A stretch of 16,253 nucleotides of DNA from C7867-002 sp964637485 (GTDB lineage Bacteria > Patescibacteriota > Minisyncoccia > Phycocordibacterales > PALSA-1337). The DNA lies in the NCBI GenBank assembly GCA_964637485.1, contig CAZWUU010000014.1:1-16253 (forward strand), in the 5' to 3' direction. A program made the translations under genes and the position numbers. Positions 1 to 6,366 of the stretch are shown one piece after another; the stretch's first letter is position 1; each line of letters opens with the position of its first letter. The notes beneath the pieces are model-generated. The model made no database searches. It saw only the letters and a program-made list of their open reading frames with translations, and was not told the origin of the DNA.

Positions 1-408
1 TCTCAATACCCTCACATAGATCCTATAGGCTCCTTGGTGGGACAGAGAGGCGTGAGAGTATCCACCGTCACAAGTGAATTATCGGGTGAAAAAATCGACA
101 TTGTGGAATGGAATGATGACCCAGCCCTGTTCATAGAGGAATCACTGTCTCCTGCTGAAGTGATATCGATAGAGCTCATAGATGAAGAACATCGAGCTGT
201 CGTTACAGTAACAGAAGATGAACAGTCTCTAGCTATCGGTAAAGGTGGCCAGAATGTACGACTCGCCGCCAAACTGACCGGCTGGAAAATAGATATCAAA
301 TCAACAGGCGGAGAAGTACTGGATGAAGAAGATCCTGAAGAAGACATCATAGAGACCGAACCGGGTTCTGAACAACCAGTAGAAACCATAGAACCAGCGA
401 AGGAATAG
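1..408 (+). CDS. nusA: Transcription termination/antitermination factor NusA, C-terminal part
   Basis: The reading frame is open from the first base of the window, so the gene is cut at its 5' end and 135 codons plus TAG are visible. What remains is the tandem KH region. The frame reads IDPIGSLVGQRGVRV, then GEKIDIVEWNDDP, the linker LSPAEV, and the second KH loop LAIGKGGQNVRLAAKLTGWKIDI. NusA binds RNA polymerase and nascent RNA and controls pausing, termination and antitermination. These KH motifs are the most conserved part of the family, so identification is secure. After the KH domains there is a 35-residue acidic tail rich in Glu and Asp. An internal GTG at 34 sits inside a conserved motif and is not the start. 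A strong terminator follows. infB, the frequent downstream neighbour, is absent, and a DGR cassette lies there instead. Confidence 0.95.
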   Translation, partial: SQYPHIDPIGSLVGQRGVRVSTVTSELSGEKIDIVEWNDDPALFIEESLSPAEVISIELIDEEHRAVVTVTEDEQSLAIGKGGQNVRLAAKLTGWKIDIKSTGGEVLDEEDPEEDIIETEPGSEQPVETIEPAKE

Positions 409-450
409 TTATATTCAATAAGCGTTTAAATCTCAATTGCGTTAAATACA

Positions 451-478
451 AAAACCCCGAGATAATCTCGGGGTTTTT
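451..478 (+). terminator. Rho-independent terminator of nusA
   Basis: An 8-bp GC-rich stem CCCCGAGA/TCTCGGGG with a 3-nt loop (455-473) is followed by TTTTT and preceded by AAAA, so it may act in both directions. It separates nusA from the DGR cassette. Confidence 0.9.
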
Positions 479-525
479 GTATTTACAAATTTAAATTAGT
501 AGAAATGTAAATATTCTAAATAAAA

Positions 526-651
526 ACAATTGACGAGACCAAAAAGTATATTGCCATCTCACTTCATCTGGAAACAGCTGGAAAAATGCTAGGAGGTTGG
601 CACGGTCAAGTCACAAAACAAAACTCCCCCGCAAAAGCAGAGGAGAAATGA
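526..651 (+). pseudogene. 5'-truncated remnant of the DGR accessory gene avd
   Basis: One frame ending in TGA at 649-651 reads TIDETKKYIAISLHLE, then TAGKMLGGWHGQVTK and QNSPAKAEEK. It aligns without gaps to the C-terminus of the intact Avd in this window, which reads KKYIDISMKLEEIGRNIGGW followed by SGKLTKQNSPAKVGEK. An in-frame stop lies just upstream (about 520), so about 41 codons remain and the first two thirds of the gene are missing. DNA similarity is moderate over most of the fragment but nearly complete over the last 40 bases. In that stretch a minus-strand terminator-like hairpin overlaps the coding frame. The remnant shows that this cassette derives from a complete DGR, or was copied from one. 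It is unlikely to encode a working protein. Confidence 0.8.
612..645 (-). terminator. Predicted 3' end (terminator) of the TR1 RNA
   Basis: On the minus strand a 9-bp stem CTCCTCTGC/GCGGGGGAG closes a TTTT loop and is followed by TTTTGTTTTGT. Two of the nine pairs are G.U in the minus-strand RNA but would be C.A mismatches on the plus strand, so the fold belongs to the transcript that carries TR1. It starts 13 nt past the end of TR1. Confidence 0.65.
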
Positions 652-657
652 GAGAGT

Positions 658-782
658 TGCGTGGCGGAGAGCCGGGTTACTGGAGTTCCAATCGTTGTCA
701 ATCCAGTTCCAATTGAGACTCACCTGATCACCGTTCTCGTAGAGATACGGGACGTTGAGGTTGCCGTTGCGGTTCCGCACGA
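658..782 (-). repeat. DGR template repeat TR1
   Basis: This is a 125-bp repeat whose partner is VR1 at 1118-1242 (offset 460). The two align without gaps. I count 15 differences, and each is a T on the plus strand of TR1, meaning an adenine on the minus strand, replaced by C, G or A in VR1. No other base differs. Read on the minus strand, TR1 is rich in AAC codons and would translate as VRNRNGNLNVPYLYENGDQ, then VSLNWNWIDNDWNSS. This asparagine-rich reading is typical of DGR templates, because mutating AAC can give many residues but no stop codon. It is homologous to TR2 but clearly distinct, so each VR has its own template. Confidence 0.93.
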
Positions 783-846
783 TATGTGCAAGATATTTTC
801 CCTTTCACCACCCCTCGAATACTCTCAGGGTTGAATCGAATACGGC

Positions 847-874
847 ATCATAATGCCCTAATATTTTGCACCAA
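847..874 (-). promoter_or_regulatory. Candidate promoter of the TR1 RNA with palindromic operator-like site
   Basis: On the minus strand TTGGTG (869-874) is followed after 16 nt by TATGAT (847-852). The predicted start is near 840, about 58 nt before TR1. The second cassette has TTGGTA-N16-TATATA at the matching place. A palindrome GGCAT-N4-ATGCC (844-857) covers the -10 box in both copies. Confidence 0.4.
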
Positions 875-1032
875 GTATCTTCTTTTTTTGAAGTTCTTCA
901 TGCACTCTCCGAGAGAAGTCTTGACCGCTCTCGCTCTCAGTACATGGATACTGGATTCGGCCGCGGGAAGCCTTGACCGCCCACAGATTCGCCTACTACC
1001 AGAGTCAGTATATCATTTTCATGCACAATTTT

Positions 1033-1062
1033 AGCCCGACATCACTTGCGTGATGCCGGGCT
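1033..1062 (-). other. Conserved GCAA-loop hairpin downstream of VR1
   Basis: This 13-bp stem on the minus strand (AGCCCGGCATCAC/GTGATGTCGGGCT) closes a GCAA tetraloop about 55 nt past the end of VR1. One pair is G.T on the minus strand but A.C on the plus strand. The copy in the other cassette keeps the stem and the loop with further wobble changes. It has no T-tract, so it is not a classical terminator. In the Bordetella phage DGR a hairpin just after VR helps target recognition, and a similar role is a guess here. Confidence 0.5.
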
Positions 1063-1111
1063 GAGGACTAAGTTTCCAAGGACATAGTCCAGAGTATCTT
1101 AGTCCCGAGAG

Positions 1112-1690
1112 CTAACTTGCGTGGCGGAGAGCCGGGTCACTGGAGTCCCAAGCGTCGTCAACCCAGTACCAACGGAGACTCACCTGATCACCGTCCTCGC
1201 AGAGAGACGGGACGTAGAGGCTGCCGTCGCGGTCCCGCACGACCGAGCTCCAGCCGAATACTGCCTTGCCCTTGAAGTATTTCCGGAAAAAGGCAATTCC
1301 TTTCTTCTGAATCTCTTCGAGGTCGCGCAGTCCAAGACAGGTTTTGAGTAGCTGGTTGTCATTCTCCTGCAACTTCGCATAGATCTGGTTGCCCGTCACT
1401 ATGCCCGTCTTTTGAGCTTCGAGGAACCACTGGTCGATCGACTCCGCACTGTATTCCGCCGGACCCTGAGCTTCGAGATCGGGATGAAGGACTTCCTTCA
1501 CCCAATCGGGATACGAAGGTTTGATCGTGCGGTCGACGCGGATGATGGATGAGTCTTTCGTTTCAACAAACTCACCCCGGAGGAGCTTCTTCAGATCCTC
1601 CAGAACCCTCGCCCCATTCTCGCTCGCGAGCTTGGTGTTGAGATCATTCAGCACTCCAGCGACTTCACTGAACTTGATATTATTACTCAT
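1112..1690 (-). CDS. DGR target (variable) protein 1
   Basis: This 192-residue protein has residues 151-191 encoded by variable repeat VR1. Residues 50-80 (IRVDRTIKPSYPDWVKEVL and following) and 120-150 (LRDLEEIQKKGIAFFRKYFK) are nearly identical to DGR target 2 at the other end of the window. The N-terminal 45 residues differ and are predicted helical. The C-terminus reads VPSLCEDGDQVSLRWYWVDD, which looks like the C-type-lectin-like ligand-binding end of known DGR targets; that assignment is by pattern only. There is no signal peptide or membrane segment, so the protein is probably cytoplasmic or exported by a non-Sec route. The start ATG has a good ribosome site, AAGGA, with 4 nt spacing. 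The stop TAG falls 3 nt after VR1. The ligand is unknown. Confidence 0.85.
   Translation of the reverse strand: MSNNIKFSEVAGVLNDLNTKLASENGARVLEDLKKLLRGEFVETKDSSIIRVDRTIKPSYPDWVKEVLHPDLEAQGPAEYSAESIDQWFLEAQKTGIVTGNQIYAKLQENDNQLLKTCLGLRDLEEIQKKGIAFFRKYFKGKAVFGWSSVVRDRDGSLYVPSLCEDGDQVSLRWYWVDDAWDSSDPALRHAS
1118..1242 (-). repeat. DGR variable repeat VR1
   Basis: This 125-bp partner of TR1 forms the 3' end of target gene 1. All 15 differences from TR1 lie at template adenines. They change codons for the sites expected to be exposed, for example AAC to GAC, AGC, TAC or GCT. The 3' end on the minus strand (CCGGCTCTCCGCCACGCA) is GC-rich and identical in TR and VR, as expected for an initiation-of-mutagenic-homing site. 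Confidence 0.93.
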
Positions 1691-1770
1691 ATTTCCTTTT
1701 CACTATCATTTGCACGTCAGAGTCTCACAATGGTGAGATTGTCCGAGATGCGCGCCGGTATATTTGATGG

Positions 1771-1835
1771 TTACGGCGTTCTTTAAAAGCTCTTTCACTA
1801 GTGCATTCGCTTAAAGCCCTGAAAGAACACCGTAA
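1771..1835 (-). promoter_or_regulatory. Long inverted repeat in the leader of DGR target gene 1
   Basis: Arms 1771-1784 (TTACGGCGTTCTTT) and 1822-1835 (AAAGAACACCGTAA) pair over 14 positions with one mismatch around a 37-nt loop. They lie 80-145 nt before the start codon. Target gene 2 also has a long leader hairpin. A smaller hairpin TCTCAC/GTGAGA lies nearer the gene (around 1722-1737). Upstream, on the minus strand, the region is AT-rich with a TTGACA at 1893-1898 but no -10 box at proper spacing. Confidence 0.5.
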
Positions 1836-1941
1836 ACATAACGAATATCAATGTACTTATTTATATATATTGAACCATATATGATATACACATGTCAATA
1901 TTTACCACTTGCGATTAAAACCTTCAAAAACTCGCTACACC

Positions 1942-1971
1942 TTGTGAAAATATAGGTTTTTCTGCTAGAAT
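1942..1971 (+). promoter_or_regulatory. hppA promoter, probably leaderless
   Basis: TTGTGA, an 18-nt spacer and the extended -10 TGC-TAGAAT (1966-1971) lie such that the -10 box ends only 7 nt before the ATG. Transcription would begin at or within 1-2 nt of the start codon. No Shine-Dalgarno sequence is present. Confidence 0.6.
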
Positions 1972-1978
1972 CGCCCGC

Positions 1979-3979
1979 ATGAATACATACATTATATTTG
2001 CGCTAGTAACCTCCATTGTAGCTATTGCTTATGGAGCTTTCCTGGCGTCATCCATTATCAGAAGGCCTGCTGGCAATGCCAAAATGCAGGAAATCGCTTC
2101 TGCCATTCAGGCCGGAGCAAAAGCTTATCTAAACAGACAGTATAAGACTATCGGCATCATAGCCGCAGTGCTTTTTATAATCCTCTGGATCAGTCTCGGC
2201 ATAAGCATTGGTATAGGGTTTCTGGTAGGAGCTGTCCTGTCAGCATTGGCTGGTTATATAGGTATGAACGTCTCCGTTCGAGCCAACGTTCGCACCGCTG
2301 AAGCTGCTCGTGAAGGATTGGCGAGCGCTCTCACTCTCGCCTTCCGAGGTGGCACAGTCACCGGTCTTCTCGTAGTCGGCTTGGCTCTCTTGGGTGTAGC
2401 CGGTTTCTATATGATCACAAAGGATGTTCACGCTCTTATAGGCCTGGCATTCGGTTCAAGTCTCATTTCAGTATTTGCCCGTCTTGGTGGCGGAATATTC
2501 ACTAAGGCCGCTGACGTAGGTACAGACCTGGTCGGTAAAGTCGAAGCAGGTATTCCAGAAGATGATCCGAGAAATCCGGGCGTCATCGCAGACAATGTCG
2601 GAGACAACGTCGGAGATTGCGCAGGTATGGCAGCGGACCTTTTCGAGACCTACGCAGTCACAACCATCGCAGCCATGATGCTCGGCGCTACCGTGTTTAG
2701 CGGTTATTCTGGAGCTCTGGTATACCCTCTAGTTCTAGGTGGCATAGCCATCATAGCTTCTATCATCGGCACATGGTTTGTTCATATGGGCAAATCTCAA
2801 AATATAATGGGTGCCATGTATAAGGGTCTTGTAGTAGCTGGAATCCTATCAGCTGCCGCTTTCTATCCGATCACCAAACTCATCATGGGAAATGCGCCTG
2901 TCTATTCTTGGGTCAACATCTATCTTGCTACAATTGTCGGACTTGTAGTCACTGCATTGCTCGTTTGGATAACTGAATACTACACATCGACAAAGTATCA
3001 CCCTGTAAAATCAATCGCCGCCGCATCGGTTTCTGGCCACGGCACAAACATCATTCAAGGTTTGGCCATATCCATGAAATCAACCGCCTGGCCTCTACTC
3101 ACCATCGTAGCTGGTATCCTGGCTTCTTATTATCTCGGTGGTTTGTATGGTATCGCTGTCGCGGCAATGAGCATGTTGTCCATGGCCGGAATCATCGTTG
3201 CTATCGACGCATACGGTCCTATAACCGATAATGCCGGAGGTATCGCAGAAATGTCAGAATTGCCAAAGGAAGTAAGGGATGTCACAGATCCTCTCGACGC
3301 TGTCGGAAACACCACAAAGGCCGTAACCAAGGGTTACGCTATCGGTTCAGCAGGTCTTGCAGCTCTGGTTTTGTTCGCATCATATACGGAGGAAGCTACT
3401 AGCGTCTTGAGTTTTGATCTCAGCGATCCGAAGGTCATAGTCGGTCTGTTTATAGGAGGTTTGCTCCCCTACTACTTCGCCGCACTGTCCATGGAAGCTG
3501 TCGGAAAAGCCGCAGGTAAAGTCGTCGAGGAAGTTCGCAGACAGTTCAAGGAAATAAAAGGAATTATGGAAGGCACAGCAAAACCTGATTACGGTCGCGC
3601 TGTAGACATCGTGACCTCAGCAGCTATCAAGGAAATGGTGGTCCCTGCTCTTATTCCAGTATTAGCACCTATAGTCGTCGGTTTCGTATTGGGCCCTGTC
3701 GCTCTCGGAGGTCTTCTAGTTGGCTCGATTGTCACAGGTCTCTTCGTAGCTATATCTATGACTTCAGGTGGTGGAGCTTGGGATAATGCCAAGAAACATA
3801 TCGAGCAAGGAAATCACGGTGGAAAGGGTTCTGATGCTCACAAGGCAGCCGTCACAGGAGATACGGTGGGTGATCCTTACAAAGATACAGCCGGTCCTGC
3901 TATAAACCCGATGATCAAGATATTGAACATCGTGGCTCTACTTATAGTCTCCTTCATTTCTAGCTGGCATTTGTTCTAA
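1979..3979 (+). CDS. hppA: Membrane-bound proton-translocating pyrophosphatase
   Basis: This 666-residue polytopic membrane protein couples pyrophosphate hydrolysis to proton export. The catalytic signature DVGTDLVGKVEAGIPEDDPR begins at about residue 179 and continues into NPGVIADNVGDNVGDCAGMAADLFE, whose aspartates bind Mg-PPi. The other conserved loops are DAYGPITDNAGGIAEMS (about 410-426) and the C-terminal GGGAWDNAKKHIE ... GDTVGDPYKDTAGPAINP. In the K+-determining loop GNTTKAVTKG the key position is Lys447, with Thr450. In this family that marks the K+-independent, H+-pumping class; K+-dependent enzymes have Ala there. The length is usual. The gene stands alone between its own promoter and terminator. 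In a small fermentative cell it would recycle biosynthetic PPi into a proton gradient. Confidence 0.97.
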   Translation: MNTYIIFALVTSIVAIAYGAFLASSIIRRPAGNAKMQEIASAIQAGAKAYLNRQYKTIGIIAAVLFIILWISLGISIGIGFLVGAVLSALAGYIGMNVSVRANVRTAEAAREGLASALTLAFRGGTVTGLLVVGLALLGVAGFYMITKDVHALIGLAFGSSLISVFARLGGGIFTKAADVGTDLVGKVEAGIPEDDPRNPGVIADNVGDNVGDCAGMAADLFETYAVTTIAAMMLGATVFSGYSGALVYPLVLGGIAIIASIIGTWFVHMGKSQNIMGAMYKGLVVAGILSAAAFYPITKLIMGNAPVYSWVNIYLATIVGLVVTALLVWITEYYTSTKYHPVKSIAAASVSGHGTNIIQGLAISMKSTAWPLLTIVAGILASYYLGGLYGIAVAAMSMLSMAGIIVAIDAYGPITDNAGGIAEMSELPKEVRDVTDPLDAVGNTTKAVTKGYAIGSAGLAALVLFASYTEEATSVLSFDLSDPKVIVGLFIGGLLPYYFAALSMEAVGKAAGKVVEEVRRQFKEIKGIMEGTAKPDYGRAVDIVTSAAIKEMVVPALIPVLAPIVVGFVLGPVALGGLLVGSIVTGLFVAISMTSGGGAWDNAKKHIEQGNHGGKGSDAHKAAVTGDTVGDPYKDTAGPAINPMIKILNIVALLIVSFISSWHLF

Positions 3980-4003
3980 TAAATCGTTCGGAATGTATAA
4001 GTG

Positions 4004-4040
4004 AAATCCCGTCCTGAGCACAGTCGAAGGGCGGGATTTT
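4004..4040 (+). terminator. Rho-independent terminator of hppA
   Basis: AAATCCCG pairs with CGGGATTT across an internal CCT/AGG helix, followed by TTTT. The loop region contains the CCTGAGC...GTCGAAGG type of dispersed repeat. Confidence 0.85.
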
Positions 4041-4052
4041 GCTATTTTTGAG

Positions 4053-4061
4053 TGATATAAT
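4053..4061 (+). promoter_or_regulatory. Extended -10 promoter, probably leaderless
   Basis: The perfect extended -10 TG-A-TATAAT ends 8 nt before the ATG of the next gene. No ribosome site is present, so the mRNA likely starts at or next to the AUG. No clear -35 box is visible. Confidence 0.55.
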
Positions 4062-4069
4062 AAATCATT

Positions 4070-4852
4070 ATGAAGAAACACAAAACAATTTCCGTACTAC
4101 CGATCGCAGTGTTATTTGCGTCAGTAGCATTTATTACTAATACGCAAGCTGTTGCACTTGAAGACAACAGTCGAGATCCTGCATATTCCCCTGAAAACCG
4201 TGCAGAAAAGAGAGCTGAAAACATGGAAGCCAACAGGGATTACAGAAACGTGAAAATGGCTGAACAGAGAGAGCCCGGCATGGTTAAAACAATGATGGCA
4301 CCAGCCTGGTCAAAAGCTTCTACTAGCCCTTGGGCGCCAAGAGCTGTGGGGTCGACCACGAAACCAAATCCGTTCACGTCTAGCACGACCGCTCTTCAGG
4401 AACGAAGGGAAAAAATGACTCAAATGCAATTAGAGATGTTTGCTCGAGTACATGCAAATCTTATACAGCAATTAAATCAGCAACATTCGGTCCTGAAAGC
4501 CATGAGAAATAAGCTGGCTGAACGAATTGAGACAGCCTCGAATGCAGGAAGGAATATGTCCGAAGCAAGATCAAAACTTTCGGAAGCAGATCAAACCATG
4601 GCGAATTTGGAACTAGCAATAAGCAAAGTGATTAATTATGTTCCACCGCAGATTGCATCATCGACAGTGGTGCTGTCAGAAAAGGCTCCGATAAAGGTTG
4701 AAAAAGCTCGTGAAATAGGAAAGGAGGCCATTGAAATATCAAAAGAAGTCCGAAAAGCCCTGTCCGAGGTTGTACGAGCGATTGCAAAGAATATGGGACT
4801 TCGTGAAGCGAAATCAGCCACATCTACTCCGGCAACAACAACCAATCCTTAA
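4070..4852 (+). CDS. Hypothetical exported helical protein
   Basis: This 260-residue protein has a Sec-type signal at the N-terminus: MKKHK, a hydrophobic stretch at residues 8-24, and a possible cleavage after TQA. Residues 30-110 are polar with Pro/Ser/Thr-rich stretches. Residues 112-180 form a long predicted coiled coil (LQERREKMTQMQLEMFARV and onward), and residues 205-245 form a second charged helix. The tail is Ala/Thr-rich. There is no lipobox cysteine and no recognised enzymatic motif. The gene has its own extended -10 box, and the next small membrane protein gene follows 17 nt after its stop, so the two probably form an operon. This looks like the poorly characterised periplasmic or cell-surface helical proteins common in Patescibacteria. 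Its function is unknown. Confidence 0.75.
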   Translation: MKKHKTISVLPIAVLFASVAFITNTQAVALEDNSRDPAYSPENRAEKRAENMEANRDYRNVKMAEQREPGMVKTMMAPAWSKASTSPWAPRAVGSTTKPNPFTSSTTALQERREKMTQMQLEMFARVHANLIQQLNQQHSVLKAMRNKLAERIETASNAGRNMSEARSKLSEADQTMANLELAISKVINYVPPQIASSTVVLSEKAPIKVEKAREIGKEAIEISKEVRKALSEVVRAIAKNMGLREAKSATSTPATTTNP

Positions 4853-4869
4853 TAAAATAAATCAATACA

Positions 4870-5157
4870 ATGGATCAAAATAATCAAACAAATCCAATGA
4901 CGACAAATCAGGATCCGATGGCAAATTTTCCAAAGCCGGACAGAAAGGTTGGGCCCATCATAGTTACATTGATTGTAATACTAGCCCTGATTGCTACAGC
5001 TATTTACTTATTCGTCACAGATGTAAACAGCGACGCCGTCGAGACACAGCCTGCAATTCAACAAAATCTTAACACTCAATCAGATCTAGATAATCTTTCA
5101 CAAGAATTGAATGACATTGATTCTGAATTGAATGCTCTAGATAGCGAAAACTTCTAG
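4870..5157 (+). CDS. Small single-pass membrane protein, hypothetical
   Basis: This 95-residue protein starts with a polar Asn/Gln/Pro-rich segment of about 27 residues. One clear transmembrane helix follows (GPIIVTLIVILALIATAIYL, about 29-48), then an acidic, Gln/Asn-rich C-terminal part with heptad-like Leu spacing (DLDNLSQELNDIDSELNAL). It lies 17 nt after the preceding exported coiled-coil protein and before a terminator. The likely arrangement is a two-gene operon whose products both reside in the envelope, perhaps touching through their helical parts. No family was recognised. Confidence 0.65.
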   Translation: MDQNNQTNPMTTNQDPMANFPKPDRKVGPIIVTLIVILALIATAIYLFVTDVNSDAVETQPAIQQNLNTQSDLDNLSQELNDIDSELNALDSENF

Positions 5158-5175
5158 TAAACCAGCCAAACAAAG

Positions 5176-5210
5176 AACGTTCTGCCAATAAGGCAGTGCG
5201 TTTTTTGTTT
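5176..5210 (+). terminator. Rho-independent terminator of the two-gene operon
   Basis: AACG-TT-CTGCC pairs with GGCAG-TG-CGTT around an AATAA loop, followed by TTTTTT. Confidence 0.8.
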
Positions 5211-5221
5211 TATGGACAAAT

Positions 5222-5250
5222 TTGCAAAATGATAATTTCATCTGTAGACT
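5222..5250 (+). promoter_or_regulatory. tig promoter, probably leaderless
   Basis: TTGCAA (5222-5227), a 17-nt spacer and TAGACT (5245-5250) end 6 nt before the ATG, giving a predicted start at the AUG itself. No Shine-Dalgarno sequence is present. Confidence 0.6.
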
Positions 5251-5256
5251 CTGCCC

Positions 5257-6336
5257 ATGACTCAATCAACACACAAATACGAAAATCTAAATATTAAAAA
5301 GCTGGAAAAGTCTCAAGTAGAAATAACGGCATCCATTCCCTCTTCTGTATGGGAAACGACACGAAACGAAGCTCTGAAGAATTTGAACGATACCGTCACA
5401 CTAGACGGATTTAGAAAAGGAAACATTCCAGAAAACATATTGATTGCCAAAATCGGCGAGATGGCTGTTCTCGAAGAAATGGCTGAACTGATTCTTCCGA
5501 AAGTGTATGTGGACATTGTCATCGATAATAAAATAGACGCCATCGGTCGACCAAATATAAACGTTACAAAGCTGGCAAAAGGGAATCCTCTGGAATTCAA
5601 GGCGGTTACAGCTGTTATGCCGGAGATATCGCTACCCGATTATAAGAAGATCAGCGGTGACGTTGTGACAAAAAATTCCAAAATAGATGAGACTGTCACA
5701 GACAAGGAGCTGGAAGAAGCTATTTTGCGTATCAGAAAAATGCATGTTTCGCATGAGGGGCATGATCACGACAAGATGACACCTGAGGAGCATGAAAAGT
5801 CGGTAATGGATAATCTCCCAGAATTAACAGATGATTTTGTAAAGAAGATAGGCAACTTCGAAAATGTTCCTGACTTCAAGAACAAGCTGTCGAAAATGAT
5901 AAGCGAAGACAAGATCGCTCAATCAAAAGAAAAAATCCGTCTGATGATAGCCGATAAGATAGCAGATGAAACAAAAGTTGAAATACCAGACCTCATGGTA
6001 AAAAGCGAATTATCTAGAACTGAGGCACAGTTTTCGGCAGATCTGGAGAGAATGGGTGTAAAAATGGAAGATTACCTGAAGCACGCCAAGAAAAGCCTGG
6101 AGGATTTGAAAAAGGAATGGACTCCACATGCTGAGAAAAAAGCAAAGCTTCAGCTTATTTTGAATTCAATATCCGACAAGGAAAAAATTAAGCCGACGAA
6201 GGAAGAAATCGAAGAAGAGGTAAAACACATAACCCAACACTATAAGGATGCGGATATAGAAAAAGCTACCACTTACGCTGAAACTGTTCTCACGAACGAA
6301 AAAGTCTTCGAATTTTTGGAAAGAACTAATAAATAG
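5257..6336 (+). CDS. tig: Trigger factor without PPIase domain
   Basis: This ribosome-associated chaperone is 359 residues long, against about 430 for typical trigger factors. The N-terminal ribosome-binding domain is clear: the signature loop GFRKGNIP is at residues 51-58, followed by ILPKVYVDIVIDN and the strand around EFKAVTAVMPEISLPDY. The C-terminal chaperone arms are present and begin with LPELTDDFVKKIGNFENVPD. Between them the FKBP-type prolyl-isomerase domain is missing. Its place is taken by a short His- and Glu-rich linker (HVSHEGHDHDKMTPEEHEKS, about residues 166-185). Holding activity should remain without isomerase activity. The gene has its own promoter and is convergent with rsmE, 30 nt apart. 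Confidence 0.92.
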   Translation: MTQSTHKYENLNIKKLEKSQVEITASIPSSVWETTRNEALKNLNDTVTLDGFRKGNIPENILIAKIGEMAVLEEMAELILPKVYVDIVIDNKIDAIGRPNINVTKLAKGNPLEFKAVTAVMPEISLPDYKKISGDVVTKNSKIDETVTDKELEEAILRIRKMHVSHEGHDHDKMTPEEHEKSVMDNLPELTDDFVKKIGNFENVPDFKNKLSKMISEDKIAQSKEKIRLMIADKIADETKVEIPDLMVKSELSRTEAQFSADLERMGVKMEDYLKHAKKSLEDLKKEWTPHAEKKAKLQLILNSISDKEKIKPTKEEIEEEVKHITQHYKDADIEKATTYAETVLTNEKVFEFLERTNK

Positions 6337-6366
6337 TCATCATCGATCTTGGCAGGATCTGCGGAA

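Larger units (their letters stand above)
783..1111 (-). ncRNA. Structured non-coding spacer between VR1 and TR1
   Basis: This stretch has no credible protein gene and is collinear with the spacer of the second cassette (14322-14654), with long identical blocks, for example around 946-1005. Shared inverted repeats are: GGCAT/ATGCC (844-857) over a possible -10 box; CTTC/GAAG around a T-rich loop (near 880-898); CGAGAG/CTCTCG with a 12-nt loop (910-933); and a 13-bp hairpin with a GCAA loop on the minus strand (1033-1062). Loop sequences vary while the stems are kept. I infer a structured RNA, or DNA hairpins used in retrohoming, rather than coding sequence. The extent of the functional RNA is unknown. 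Confidence 0.5.

Noticed and set aside
786..1034. Open frame within the VR1-TR1 spacer
   Set aside because: The frame is not kept in the homologous spacer at 14322-14654, no ribosome site is present, and conservation follows hairpins rather than codons.
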